Assembly: GCA_009841255.1 (NCBI GenBank)
Contig: VXMD01000007.1
Location: 1-35,073 of the forward strand
Origin: Candidatus Poribacteria bacterium
Lineage (GTDB): Bacteria; Poribacteria; WGA-4E; WGA-3G
DNA: 35,073 nucleotides
Direction of reading: 5' to 3'
Shown: positions 1-8,907 of the stretch, piece after piece
Layout of the letters: the number at the start of each line of letters is the position of its first letter
Numbering within the stretch: position 1 is the first letter of the stretch
Position numbers and translations under genes: made by a program
The notes under the pieces: model-generated
Told to the model about the DNA's origin: nothing
The model's database searches: none
The model's input: only the letters and a program-made list of their open reading frames with translations

Positions 1-110
1 GATACCTTGCGGGTCGATCAGATCAATTGGTAAATAACATCACTCGCCGTATATCCGCCTGCGCTTGCTTCGCAGTGAGAATGCAGGCTACAATTTGGGT
101 TTAACGTTTC
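1..110. repeat. Partial copy of the ACCTTGCGG / CCGCCTGCG intergenic repeat
   Basis: The left edge starts inside a copy of the long intergenic repeat: ACCTTGCGGG at about 4-13, a diverged 'GATCAATTGGTAAATAAC' block at about 23-40, then 'ATCCGCCTGCG' and 'GCAGGCTACAA' at about 53-93. The last two form an inverted GCCTGC/GCAGGC pair. No gene is supported in 1-182. Confidence 0.75.
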
Positions 111-115
111 ATTAC

Positions 116-138
116 GGGCGAGAGAACCTCGCCCCTAC
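116..138 (-). repeat. REP-like hairpin with CTAC foot
   Basis: Stem GGGCGAG (116-122) pairs with CTCGCCC (128-134) across a 5-nt loop, immediately followed by CTAC (135-138). Read on the minus strand this is GTAG followed by a palindrome, the arrangement of RAYT-associated REP elements. A sister copy with a different stem lies at 9159-9181. Confidence 0.7.
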
Positions 139-182
139 GGTCTCGTTGCTATTTTATGTAGGGATGTCATTCCTAAGTTCAG

Positions 183-944
183 TTACGACAAAGCATTATA
201 GAGTTCTATGTGTCGTTGCAGCACGGCATCTGAATCGGGTGGATTGATGACCTCAATAGAGACGAACCCGTCATATCCATCCTGTGCGAGAAGCGTAAGC
301 GAATCTTTTTCCGTGTCGGGCAAGGGTCCGCTGTCGCCGAAGTTGACATGCGCATGTCGCACCTTGCCGCGCAGGTGCACATAAGCGACGTCTATAGGTT
401 CCCCATGGCGAACGTGATGTGCTGCGTGCCAGTTCACAAAAGTATTCTGCGCTGCTGCTCGGTGTAAGGTTTCGGCGACCCAACTGGCGATGAGATTGCC
501 GTGTGTCTCCAAACAGAGTGCAACACCGGCATCGCCAGCGAGGCCATCACACGCACGAATGCCTTCCGCTTCCCAATCCAAAGTCTGGGATACCGCAACG
601 GGTGTTTCCGGCACCCGATCCCCGAAAATCCGAATATTTTTGGCGCCCATGGTTTCGGACAAGTCGATATACCGCTTGAGCAACTCTACCTGTTCGGCGC
701 GTTTTTGTGCGTCCGGATCTATGAATCGCACACCCGTCGCGATGCAGGAGAGTTCAATACCACTATCGGTCAAGCGATGGCGCGCTTCCTGCAGCTGCTG
801 GGGTGTCGAATCCAACTCCACGCCGTGCCCGTGATCCCACTCGACGCGGAGTTCTAAGTGTTCGTAATTGTAGTGTTTCACTTTGTCAATGAGTTCTGCC
901 AGCGTTAGCGGCGGACATACAGACGACATAAAACCAAATTTCAT
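183..944 (-). CDS. Sugar phosphate isomerase/epimerase-like TIM barrel protein
   Basis: A 253-residue protein that resembles the AP-endonuclease-2/xylose-isomerase-like TIM barrel superfamily, whose members isomerise or epimerise sugars and inositols with a divalent metal. Visible support is the N-terminal 'FGFMS' strand, the repeated strand-helix layout, and candidate metal ligands E146 and H148 ('CLETHGN'), H199 ('RHAHVNFGD') and E231 ('SIEVINP'). The usual Asp of the fourth-strand 'W-D-x-x-H' motif appears replaced in 'NWHAAHH' (about 171-177), so metal ligation may differ from the family. The start at 944 is preceded by an AGGAAAG-type ribosome site that lies inside a repeat boundary element. 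The substrate cannot be read from sequence. It is a single gene; the nearby Gfo/Idh oxidoreductases are common partners of this family. Confidence 0.82.
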   Translation of the reverse strand: MKFGFMSSVCPPLTLAELIDKVKHYNYEHLELRVEWDHGHGVELDSTPQQLQEARHRLTDSGIELSCIATGVRFIDPDAQKRAEQVELLKRYIDLSETMGAKNIRIFGDRVPETPVAVSQTLDWEAEGIRACDGLAGDAGVALCLETHGNLIASWVAETLHRAAAQNTFVNWHAAHHVRHGEPIDVAYVHLRGKVRHAHVNFGDSGPLPDTEKDSLTLLAQDGYDGFVSIEVINPPDSDAVLQRHIELYNALS

Positions 945-1293
945 TTTTTAATCTTTCCTTACGGTTCGGTCAGGTGAATTGGATAAATAACGTTAATCGA
1001 CGTAGATCCGCCTTCCGCTTCGCTTACAGACTACGGTCTCGTTAAAACTCTTTTTTTATACTTTGCGGATAAGCATCGATTGTTTCTTCCTCAACGGGCG
1101 GTTCGGTCAGGTGAATTGGATAAACAACATTAATCGACGTAGATCCGCCTTCCGCTTCGCTTACAGGCTATGGTTTCGTTAAAACTGCTTTTTTATACTT
1201 TGCGGATAAACATCGATTGCCTCTCTCAACGGTTTGTGTGTTCAAGTCACCTGCACCGTTGTTGCAGGCTTGTGGTTTTGACATTTTATTAGG
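945..1293. repeat. Gene-free stretch with tandem 137-nt intergenic repeats
   Basis: No gene is seen here. Two head-to-tail copies of one unit occupy about 962-1098 and 1099-1231, a period of 137 nt. Each contains GGTTCGGTCAGGTGAATTGG, a 'GTAGATCCGCC' segment, 'TACTTTGCGGATAA' and 'CATCGATTG'. The copies differ by scattered substitutions (ATAAATAACG versus ATAAACAACA) and small length changes, so duplication is not very recent. The boundary motif TTTTTAATCTTTCCTTACGG at 945-964 abuts the start codon of the minus-strand gene ending at 944. A further short palindrome (CCTGC..GCAGG) follows at about 1250-1268. Related copies occur at 1-110, 7656-7860, 8901-9130 and 14091-14280. Confidence 0.85.
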
Positions 1294-4200
1294 TTAATCT
1301 CGAATGTCAACAGATGAGCTACCATCCGTCCCTTTCCTAACATTAATCTTGACGGGCAAACGTCTTGTTAATTCCTGAATATGGCTGATAAGGAAAATGC
1401 TGCGTCCCTGCATACGGAGTCCTTCCAGTGCGGCGATAGCGATGTCAAGCGTTTCTGTATCGAGTGTGCCGAATCCTTCGTCGAGGAACAACGAGTTGAG
1501 TTGTGCACGTCCGCGACTCAGATCCGCAAGCGCGAGTGCCAAAGCGAGACTTGTCAGAAACGATTCCCCGCCAGAGAGCGTTTCCACAGGACGTTCCTCG
1601 TTGGCGTTCCATCGGTCAATAACCGTCAAATCACCGATTCCCTCAACTTTAAGCTGGTAACGCTCAGAGGTGAGATAACGCAACTGCACATTGGCAATAC
1701 TGCCCATCTGCTTGAACATAATCTCCAGTGCAAAATCACGCAAATCGTTTCTCGGAATTGTGTCCTGTAATCTTTTCCAACGGTTCAACTCCTGTTCTGC
1801 CTCACTGATTTCAGCACCGAGTGCCTGACGTTTTTCAAGCGCATCTTTCAAATTGTCGATTCTTTGCTGTTGCGCGCCTCGCTCTTCCAATTTTGCTTGG
1901 AACTGTGCTTCGACTTCCTGAACTTGGGTTTCAATTGCCTCTAATACCTCCGGATCAAATGGGTTCTCCTGAAACCGAGTACGTAATTCGGTAATCACTA
2001 ATTCAAGAGCCTGCTTTTCATTTTCATGAGCATCAATTCGATCAGTCAGTTCTTGCATCTGTTCCTCATCCCGGAAGGCGTTATCGTGTGCTTCTGGTGA
2101 ATCAAATTCTGCATCACTTAACTTCTTAAAGTAAGTATCGCGCGCCGTCTTAAGTTTTTGGGAGGATTCTTCATCCTGTTCCTCACAATGCCCATGGGTC
2201 GTCTGCTTTTGCGTGAGCAGATCCCGGCTTTTCTGTAATTGACGGTTGACTTCCTCACGTTCGTTCTCTTTCGCCTGCAGTTCCGCTTCCAACTTATCAA
2301 TAGCGGCGTTAATCTCATCTTCCGTTTCGAACCCACCCGTTTTATCACGGACGGCGCTGAGATATGTTTCCCCATTGCATCGATACCGGTCTATCTCGGC
2401 GTTTAGGGTTTCGCGGCGTTCTTTCAAACCTTTAAGATTCGTTTGGTCTGCCTCGATACTGGTGTCAAGCACTTGAAGTTGTGTCTTTGCGCTGTCCCGT
2501 TCCTGCTCATGCTTTCCAACTTCCTCAATCTTATCATCAAATTGCTCTACCGCCGCAGCAGGAGCAATACCGTGAAAAGTATCAGGCATAGATTCCCAAA
2601 AACGGGTTTCTGTCGCTGCAATATCCGCATGCCAATCCGCAATAATATTGCTTAAATCGGTCAACTGCGTTTCAGTATCGTTTAAGTCCTTCGTCTCGCG
2701 CTTGATATCTTTTTGACAGGTTTCGAATTGTTGTGACACCATTTGAAGGGCATTTGATGCCTGTGCGTGGGTCTGTTCAGCTTCCGTGATGCCTGCGATA
2801 GTCGTATCCGCTATGTCGAACTGTTTAGATGCCCATTTTGACGAAACACCAGCGTCCGGATAGATCGCCTGCCATTCAGTGAAGGACTTCGCGGCTTCGT
2901 CACGCAGGGTTGCTATCTGTGCTGTGCATGTTTTAATCTGATCCGCAGTGTTATGACGATTCTGTTCAGTTTGAATTTGCTGAGTCTTCAAATTTTGTAG
3001 CTCTGCTTGCGCTGCATCTGCCTCGGTCTCTGCAGCTGCTAAAGTCTCTTTTACACGCTGAAGTTGTTCCTCACTTTCAGGTTCCACAACCTCAGCGGAC
3101 GGATGCTCTGTCGCGCCACACACCGAACACGGTTCTCCGGGTTGAAGGCGTTGACGGAGTTGATTGATCGGGTTCGCCCACATCGCAGATTCTCTCTCTA
3201 TTTCACAACGTTGAACGCCTTCAGCGGCTCCCTGACACGCTTTGTTTTGACGTGCTAAGTCGGTTTCGATCTGTTCAAGTTCTGCATCCAGTGCCGCTGT
3301 AGTATCATTTAATGCGCTTAGTTGATTTTCAGCATCCGCCAAGTCGTCTTGGGTGGCTTCATATTTCTGTGCAATGGGTTGTGCCTGAGATGCCTGCTGC
3401 TTTCGGTCAGTCCATTCCTCGTGGGTGCCGGTTGCCAACAATTTGTTCAATTGTGTAGTGGCATCCTCTAACGTCGTCTCTGCCTCTGCTTTTTCGGAGA
3501 GACGTTTTTGCCGAGCGTGAGTTAATTTCTTAATTTCCCGTTTCAATGCGGATAGATTCTTTTCGGTGTTTGTTTTATTCGCCAACTCCGTTTCTAACCG
3601 CTTTTCTTGCGAACCGAGTTCCGCGTGAAGACCGGTCGCTCGCGTAAGACGTTGTTGTCGGTCGAATGGGAGCGGATTCTCATCTAAAAAGGTTTGTGCT
3701 GCCTGAATCTTTTCGTGCAACTGAGATTGCTCAGTCTGTCTGTCGTCTAATTGGCTTGACAACGTGTCAATTTGATTATCCAATTCTGCCAGATCTGAAG
3801 TCTGTCTATCTGCTTCAGCGAACTGATCCGCTGCGCGCGCTACATCTAATTTGGCATCACGATAGCGCGGCATTTTCTGAGCGTGTTCCTGAGATGTGGT
3901 TTGATAGGCTTTCTCTTTTTCGTCATAAAGAGTTTGATCAGTTTTCACCTGCGCTTCTGTCTGGGTTTTCTCGGTTGTTGCTGTATCGAGTGCTTTCTCT
4001 GCATTTTCGAGATCGGATTTTGCGGTATCATACGTCTGCTTTTCAGGACGAAGCCGGTCAGCACGATTCGCGTTTTCGAGCGTCGTTTGAAGTGTATGAA
4101 TCTCGGGTTGCTGCTCAGTGAGTTCATTTTGACGATCTTTTGAAGATTGGAGTCTCTCAAAATCGACTGTGCGTCCCTCTTCGCGCTGCTTTTCATCTTG

Positions 4201-4938
4201 AATGTGTTGGCTTTGCGTTCCTAATGCATCGGCTTCCGTTTGTAAACTCTCAAGTTCTGTTTCGGCTTCTGTAAGTTGCTCCTGAGAGGCTTCCGGAATT
4301 TTGTTCAGTTTGTCGAGAACATCGGCATTCGCTGCCTCAACTTCGTTAACTTTCTCATTTAATGCTTGCCGAAGTAGGTCGTAGATGTGGATACCCGCGG
4401 TCGCTTCCAGAATCTGTCGTCTATCCTCCTGCTTTGCCTTCAAGAACGCCGCAAACTCGCCCTGTGCGAGCATAACGGAACGTCTGAAAGCATCAAAATC
4501 AAGCCCTAAGATAGATTCAACCTCTTCACTGACCGTTCTTTGACTTGAACCGAGAGTTTTACCTTTACCGCTCAATTTATCGCTAATTAACTTGTTATCT
4601 TCTGCATAAGACAACCGCACCTCTGCAGGACTCCCGCGGCGCAGGGACCAAACAGCAACATAACGCGTTTCGTTTGCGATAAAATGGACCTCAACAAATC
4701 CTTCCGTTTCCCCATGGCTGATGAGATGTCTCGGATGCTGACTTCCCGTTCCACTCAAGCGAGGCGTTTTCCCGTAGAGCGCGACACAGATTGCATCCAA
4801 CAAAGTGGTTTTTCCTGCCCCTGTTGGACCGGTAATCGCGACAAGCGAAGCATCACCTAACGGCGGGTTTTCAAAATCGAGTTCAATGGGTTCACGAAAA
4901 CTATTCAGGTTTTTAAGTTTGAGTCTACATAATTTCAT
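1294..4938 (-). CDS. sbcC: Exonuclease SbcC (SbcCD nuclease ATPase subunit)
   Basis: A 1214-residue SMC-like ATPase, the Rad50-type partner of SbcD in the complex that opens DNA hairpins and trims double-strand ends. The N-terminal Walker A (GPTGAGKTT, 37-45) is followed by a very long, Glu/Gln-rich coiled coil. The zinc-hook CxxC (C604, C607 in 'EPCSVCG') sits at the exact middle of the chain, as expected for the antiparallel coil. The C-terminal lobe has the LSGGESF signature (about residue 1120) and Walker B 'FLDEGFGTLD'. Length is in the usual 1000-1250 range. It lies 97 nt downstream of sbcD on the same strand, so co-transcription is likely. Its start abuts a TTTTAAT..CTTGCGG repeat boundary at 4941-4959, which may supply its ribosome site. 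The palindrome-rich surroundings are natural SbcCD substrates (inference). Confidence 0.96.
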   Translation of the reverse strand: MKLCRLKLKNLNSFREPIELDFENPPLGDASLVAITGPTGAGKTTLLDAICVALYGKTPRLSGTGSQHPRHLISHGETEGFVEVHFIANETRYVAVWSLRRGSPAEVRLSYAEDNKLISDKLSGKGKTLGSSQRTVSEEVESILGLDFDAFRRSVMLAQGEFAAFLKAKQEDRRQILEATAGIHIYDLLRQALNEKVNEVEAANADVLDKLNKIPEASQEQLTEAETELESLQTEADALGTQSQHIQDEKQREEGRTVDFERLQSSKDRQNELTEQQPEIHTLQTTLENANRADRLRPEKQTYDTAKSDLENAEKALDTATTEKTQTEAQVKTDQTLYDEKEKAYQTTSQEHAQKMPRYRDAKLDVARAADQFAEADRQTSDLAELDNQIDTLSSQLDDRQTEQSQLHEKIQAAQTFLDENPLPFDRQQRLTRATGLHAELGSQEKRLETELANKTNTEKNLSALKREIKKLTHARQKRLSEKAEAETTLEDATTQLNKLLATGTHEEWTDRKQQASQAQPIAQKYEATQDDLADAENQLSALNDTTAALDAELEQIETDLARQNKACQGAAEGVQRCEIERESAMWANPINQLRQRLQPGEPCSVCGATEHPSAEVVEPESEEQLQRVKETLAAAETEADAAQAELQNLKTQQIQTEQNRHNTADQIKTCTAQIATLRDEAAKSFTEWQAIYPDAGVSSKWASKQFDIADTTIAGITEAEQTHAQASNALQMVSQQFETCQKDIKRETKDLNDTETQLTDLSNIIADWHADIAATETRFWESMPDTFHGIAPAAAVEQFDDKIEEVGKHEQERDSAKTQLQVLDTSIEADQTNLKGLKERRETLNAEIDRYRCNGETYLSAVRDKTGGFETEDEINAAIDKLEAELQAKENEREEVNRQLQKSRDLLTQKQTTHGHCEEQDEESSQKLKTARDTYFKKLSDAEFDSPEAHDNAFRDEEQMQELTDRIDAHENEKQALELVITELRTRFQENPFDPEVLEAIETQVQEVEAQFQAKLEERGAQQQRIDNLKDALEKRQALGAEISEAEQELNRWKRLQDTIPRNDLRDFALEIMFKQMGSIANVQLRYLTSERYQLKVEGIGDLTVIDRWNANEERPVETLSGGESFLTSLALALALADLSRGRAQLNSLFLDEGFGTLDTETLDIAIAALEGLRMQGRSIFLISHIQELTRRLPVKINVRKGTDGSSSVDIRD

Positions 4939-4940
4939 AC

Positions 4941-5044
4941 TTTTAATTTTTTCTTGCGGTTAAATCTATTTATAGACATAGCACTCCGCTGGAGTGCGGT
5001 GCCTTGAAACAACAATTCTATAGACATATCACCCCTACGGGGTG
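4941..5044. repeat. Boundary motif plus twin-hairpin repeat, copy A
   Basis: The 4941-4959 segment matches the TTTTAAT..CTTGCGG boundary of the long intergenic repeat. It is followed by a twin-hairpin element: GCACTCC-GCT-GGAGTGC at 4981-4997, then 'TATAGACATA', then CACCCC-TAC-GGGGTG at 5030-5044. The second hairpin runs into sbcD and contains its stop codon. A second copy with the same order and spacing lies at 27304-27384, after the DUF433 gene. Confidence 0.85.
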
Positions 5045-6237
5045 GGGAAAAGATTGAAACCCCCTTCTGAGCTGTCTGAAACCATCTGGAGCAATTCACT
5101 AAATGTCTGTGCTAAGGTTTCATCGGGGAGTTCACCATCGAATTTCGCCTTGTGAAATTGCGCAAAGATTTTTTCGGGACGTTCCATTTCCTCAACAGGA
5201 ATTACCGGTCCTTGTGTTGCCTCTGGCAGTTCAATTTCAACGCTCAGCACCTCGCCGCCGCGATCGCCAAAGGCTTGCCGAATTTCATCGTTGATGCCCG
5301 TTTGAGGCTTGCTTAATTTTAGTTTGATTTGGATGTACTTACCGCCCCAGTTACCCGTCATCGCTCTTGAAAGGATAGCGGCTTCATCACCCTCAACAGT
5401 ACACAGCTCCTTGAAAACAGGAATCTCAATATCTTCATCTCGCACCAGCGATCCATCATCAGACAATTCCAGCAGATACACTTTCTTGGAATAGCCTGTC
5501 TCGTTGAACCGCAGTGGGATTGGTGAGCCTGAATATCGGATCGGGTAATCGGTGTCCTTGATTGTTTGTGGTCTGTGGAGATGCCCAAGTGCGACATAAT
5601 TCACACCGTCCGGAAAATCAGCGGCACGAATAGCCGTTGCGCCGCCAATCTGGATATTTCGTTCGGAATTGGTTTCTTTCCCGCCTTGAACGAAGAGATG
5701 TCCCATTAAAATTTTAGGGAGTTCTGCAGGCATATAGGCGACACAATCGGCGTAGAATGCCTTAAGCCACTCCCGGTACCGATCGTTTCTTTCCGCCTCC
5801 GTTTGATATGAGAAGTGTCGAAGTTCGCTTTCTAAGAGGTATGGAACCGCTGCGACCATCAATCGCGGGTTGTCGGGTGGAAACGGTAAAACACATTTGG
5901 CAGGCTCAGTGGCAAGTCCAACAACATAAATTTTGCCCATTTCGAGAAATTCTCGTGGGGCTTCCAAGTGCCGAGCGGAGTCGTGATTGCCTGCGGTAAT
6001 CACTGTATACGCATCGGTTTCATCGAAAAGGCGGTAGAGAAACCGATAGTAGAGATTCGTTGCTTCTGCTGATGGGAGGGAGGTATCGAAAATATCGCCT
6101 GAAACGAGGAGGAGCTCGACCTTACGTTTCTGAATTGTTTCAAGGAGCCAGTCCAAGAATTGTTTGTGTTCGTCAAGTCGGGAGCGTTCGTGGAGTCGTT
6201 GTCCGATGTGCCAATCGGCGGTGTGTAGAATTTTCAT
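5035..6237 (-). CDS. sbcD: Exonuclease SbcD (SbcCD nuclease subunit)
   Basis: A 400-residue Mre11-type metallophosphoesterase that supplies the nuclease active site of SbcCD. Phosphoesterase motifs are clear: D8 and H10 in 'TADWHIG', D48 in 'SGDIFD', N84-H85-D86 in 'AGNHDS', and later 'GHLFVQGG' and 'ALGHLHRPQ' histidines. The reading frame is open upstream to 6354, but I chose the ATG at 6237 because the universally conserved MKILHTADWH N-terminus begins there; the extra 39 residues look like translated leader. The last residues and the TAG stop (5035-5037) lie within a CCCCTACGGGG repeat hairpin, so the extreme C-terminus (…FPTP) is repeat-derived. A TTGAAA-17-TACGAT promoter sits about 55 nt upstream. 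Confidence 0.95.
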   Translation of the reverse strand: MKILHTADWHIGQRLHERSRLDEHKQFLDWLLETIQKRKVELLLVSGDIFDTSLPSAEATNLYYRFLYRLFDETDAYTVITAGNHDSARHLEAPREFLEMGKIYVVGLATEPAKCVLPFPPDNPRLMVAAVPYLLESELRHFSYQTEAERNDRYREWLKAFYADCVAYMPAELPKILMGHLFVQGGKETNSERNIQIGGATAIRAADFPDGVNYVALGHLHRPQTIKDTDYPIRYSGSPIPLRFNETGYSKKVYLLELSDDGSLVRDEDIEIPVFKELCTVEGDEAAILSRAMTGNWGGKYIQIKLKLSKPQTGINDEIRQAFGDRGGEVLSVEIELPEATQGPVIPVEEMERPEKIFAQFHKAKFDGELPDETLAQTFSELLQMVSDSSEGGFNLFPTP

Positions 6238-6292
6238 ATTCTTTGTACGTTTACCATCCGTTGTAGATTGTTTCGCGGACCTAATAGGTATT

Positions 6293-6321
6293 ATCGTAGC
6301 AAACCTTAATCCTTTTTTCAA
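6293..6321 (-). promoter_or_regulatory. Candidate sigma70 promoter of sbcDC
   Basis: On the minus strand TTGAAA (6321-6316) is separated by 17 nt from TACGAT (6298-6293). Transcription would begin near 6286, leaving a leader of roughly 50 nt before the sbcD ATG at 6237. It lies in the divergent gap with the plus-strand dioxygenase gene. Confidence 0.5.
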
Positions 6322-6424
6322 GCAAATTAACCGTTGCGAAAAAATACGAGGCATGATAGATTAAAAACTATTCTAAAGTCATTCGCTTTTGACGTTCGCT
6401 GTCTACGCGGAAAAAAGAATATTT

Positions 6425-6448
6425 TCCCATCACTCGCAGCAGATGGGA
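6425..6448 (+). other. Hairpin just upstream of the dioxygenase ribosome site
   Basis: TCCCATC (6425-6431) pairs with GATGGGA (6442-6448) across a 10-nt loop. It ends two nucleotides before the AAGGAG ribosome site at 6451-6456. It could influence translation of the gene at 6466, or be another repeat remnant. Confidence 0.4.
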
Positions 6449-6465
6449 GTAAGGAGTCAACCATA

Positions 6466-7659
6466 ATGAGTAACAACGGACGGACCTTCACGGCAGAACT
6501 CGAAGAGATGGAAGTCTACGGCGACACACGGGTCGGGTGGGATGAGAATACACCCGTCAATGAGACCGTTGATGCGGAAGGAAATCTCTTCCCCGGCGAA
6601 AGAGGGTTCGGCGTAGCAGATCCCACCTCGCCCAAACGCCGCGTTTACGACGACCCAGAGGTCGAGGCACTACGCGAAAAGTTACGCGAGCACAACGGTA
6701 TTCGCGGGCTGGAAATTTGCGAGCCACACGAAACCGAGAAGATCGCTCGAATTTTCCATCGCGACGGTTTCGCTGTCGTCAAAGACCTCCTCAACGCCGA
6801 GCAACTTGCACAGTGGAGAGCAGGATGCGCCGAAGCCCTACGCGACATCCTTTCAATACCGGGACCCGAGAACAGAAAATATACAACGGAGACCGGACGG
6901 TTGCCACACCGCTATAGTTACGGCACCTCTTCCGCTTCAAGGCAGATGCTGCACCATTCCGCATGGGCAAGCATGATAGATCTGCCGACAACAACGCCGA
7001 TCGTTAAAGAAATCTTCGGTTCGTCAGATTATCGCGTCTGGGGTTCAGGCGGCGACCTCTGCCTCCCCGGCGCAGTAGAGTACCAACACTTGCATTCCGA
7101 CGGTAGGGATCCACAGCATCCCACTGAAGCACGCATCCGGCAAGCGGAACGCCTCGGCCTTCAACTCCATAGAGACGAGAATGGAAATCTTGATGTCCCG
7201 TCACAAAAACTGGTTATGGAGATGACCCCGCCGACCGTAACGATTAACTTCATCATGTGTGATCTGACATGGGAAAACGGTCCTATCCGCCAGATTCCGG
7301 GATCCCATACACTGCAGCAGCATCCGCCACCTCCGGGCGATGAACCCGATTGGATGAAACATTCGACCCTCGTCGGCGCAACTGCTGGTTCCGGTGTGTT
7401 CCGGGATAACCGCGCATGGCACGGAGCAACCCCGAACCTCTCAAGAGAAATTCGCGCACTGCCAAACGTTGAGTACGCCGCGCCCTGGCGTTCACAACAC
7501 GGTTTCAGTAGGATTATGCCGCACGAAATTTGGGAAACCCTGACACCGCACGCTCAGAAGTTATGTGAATGGATCAAGGCAGACCCGGGAGTCTGGCCCC
7601 CCGGTGCCGGTATTATGCATCCGCTCTCCAGCAAGCGTGCAGAAGCCCAGAATTCTTAA
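6466..7659 (+). CDS. Phytanoyl-CoA dioxygenase (PhyH) family protein 1
   Basis: A 397-residue Fe(II)/2-oxoglutarate-dependent oxygenase of the PhyH superfamily, which hydroxylates small molecules with release of CO2 and succinate. The metal triad is visible as H210-x-D212 ('HLHSDG') and distal H319 ('AWHGAT'), with R330 eleven residues on as the likely 2-oxoglutarate-binding arginine. The N-terminal 80 or so residues are polar and family-specific. The start at 6466 has AAGGAG at 6451-6456; the open frame extends upstream to 6334 but lacks a ribosome site. A Gfo/Idh dehydrogenase follows after 210 nt of repeats, and the same pairing recurs at 9275-11726. The substrate is unknown. The stop codon is at the boundary of a repeat (TTAATTTACCTTGCGG, 7656-7671). 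Confidence 0.88.
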   Translation: MSNNGRTFTAELEEMEVYGDTRVGWDENTPVNETVDAEGNLFPGERGFGVADPTSPKRRVYDDPEVEALREKLREHNGIRGLEICEPHETEKIARIFHRDGFAVVKDLLNAEQLAQWRAGCAEALRDILSIPGPENRKYTTETGRLPHRYSYGTSSASRQMLHHSAWASMIDLPTTTPIVKEIFGSSDYRVWGSGGDLCLPGAVEYQHLHSDGRDPQHPTEARIRQAERLGLQLHRDENGNLDVPSQKLVMEMTPPTVTINFIMCDLTWENGPIRQIPGSHTLQQHPPPPGDEPDWMKHSTLVGATAGSGVFRDNRAWHGATPNLSREIRALPNVEYAAPWRSQHGFSRIMPHEIWETLTPHAQKLCEWIKADPGVWPPGAGIMHPLSSKRAEAQNS

Positions 7660-7860
7660 TTTACCTTGCGGATTTTTAATTTTACCTTGCGGTTCGGTCA
7701 GGTCGGTTTGAAGAATAACATGCCTTTACGTATATCCGCCTGCGCCGATGTTGCAGGCTACAAGTTTGGTTTGATGTTTAAGCAAAGAATTCTCAACTTA
7801 CCTTCTGCGCCGTTGTTGCAGGCTACAGGTTTGATTTGACGTGTAAAAGAAAACAGGAGG
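7656..7860. repeat. Intergenic repeat mosaic after the first PhyH gene
   Basis: The boundary motif appears twice in a row (7656-7671 and 7673-7692, both ending ACCTTGCGG). It is followed by the TTCGGTCAGG block, 'CCGCCTGCG' and 'TTGCAGGCTACAAG' (about 7736-7765). A second 'TTGCAGGCTACAGG' unit lies at about 7815-7828. No gene fits in 7660-7869. AGGAGG at the 3' end (7856-7861) is the ribosome site of the next gene. Confidence 0.75.
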
Positions 7861-7869
7861 AAATAAGAT

Positions 7870-8907
7870 ATGTTAAACTGGGGCGTTATGAGTGCAGGCG
7901 GCATCGCCTATGTCTTCTGCAACGGGATGCGTTTCACGGGCTCCGGGCAGATCCTTGCCGTTGCGAGTCGCACCCAATCCAAGATGGATAGACTCGTCAA
8001 CGATTTCGGTATCCCGCGCCAATACAACGATTACGCAGACCTGTTGACGGATGACGATATCGACGCTATCTATATTGCCACAATCCATCCACTTCATGCG
8101 GAGTGGGCGATAAAGTGTGCTGAAGCCGGGAAACACCTCCTCGTTGAGAAACCGATCAGCATGAACCACGCCGAAGCCGCGGCGATGGTAGACGCGGCAC
8201 GCGAAAATGACGTGTTTCTCATGGAAGCCTTCATGTATCGCACCCATCCACAGGTCGCGAAGGTGGTCGAACTGATACAGGACGGCACGATCGGCGAGGT
8301 CCTTGTTATCCGATCCACTTTCAGTTACCGATCGAATTTTAACCCGCAAAGCCGAATTTTTAACCGCGAAATGGGTGGCGGCGGTATCCTTGATATCGGA
8401 TGTTATACCGCTTCAATGACGCGCAAAATGGCGGGTGCCGCTGACAATAAGTTGTTCCTGAACCCCGTGGAAATAAAAGGGAACGGCAAAATCGGTCCGA
8501 CGGGTGTTGACCATATCGCAGCAGCGACGCTGAAGTTTGAAAACGGTATCATTGGGGAGATCATAGCTGCCGTTGAATGCAGCGTTGGGAGCAGTGTCTT
8601 TATCTACGGCACAGAAGGCTCGATTACCATCCCAAGCCCTTGGTTACCTTCATCGCTCTGTCGCCACGCAAGGGAGCCGTTACCCCTCGATACAGTTTTC
8701 CCGTCAACACAAATTATCGTTGAATCGCATCAGCGTCGGGAAGAAATTACGGTCGATGTTGATCAGGATCTCTTTACCTACGAGGCGGATACAGTCGCGA
8801 ACCATATCGCAGATCGGCAGGCACCGGCGATGTCTTGGGACGATACGCTCGGCAATATGCAACTACTGGAAGCTTGGCTCGCAGAGGTAGGCGTTACTCA
8901 TTTTTAA
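7870..8907 (+). CDS. Gfo/Idh/MocA family oxidoreductase 1
   Basis: A 345-residue NAD(P)-dependent dehydrogenase. The N-terminal Rossmann fold begins 'WGVMSAGGIA', and the family's EKP motif is at residues 93-95 ('LLVEKPISMN'), where the lysine serves in hydride transfer. 'GGGGILDIGCY' in the C-terminal domain resembles the dihydrodiol-dehydrogenase/glucose-fructose-oxidoreductase branch. Members oxidise sugars, inositols and related polyols. A strong AGGAGG ribosome site precedes the ATG. The stop codon (8905-8907) is part of the TTTTTAATCTTACCTTGCGG repeat boundary, so the last residues are repeat-encoded. It probably works with the dioxygenase upstream and possibly the isomerase-like barrel at 183-944 (inference). 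Confidence 0.9.
   Translation: MLNWGVMSAGGIAYVFCNGMRFTGSGQILAVASRTQSKMDRLVNDFGIPRQYNDYADLLTDDDIDAIYIATIHPLHAEWAIKCAEAGKHLLVEKPISMNHAEAAAMVDAARENDVFLMEAFMYRTHPQVAKVVELIQDGTIGEVLVIRSTFSYRSNFNPQSRIFNREMGGGGILDIGCYTASMTRKMAGAADNKLFLNPVEIKGNGKIGPTGVDHIAAATLKFENGIIGEIIAAVECSVGSSVFIYGTEGSITIPSPWLPSSLCRHAREPLPLDTVFPSTQIIVESHQRREEITVDVDQDLFTYEADTVANHIADRQAPAMSWDDTLGNMQLLEAWLAEVGVTHF

Noticed and set aside
962-1231. CRISPR-like direct repeats
   Set aside because: There are only two long, adjacent, diverged copies with no spacers of constant length and no cas genes; they are ordinary tandem repeats.
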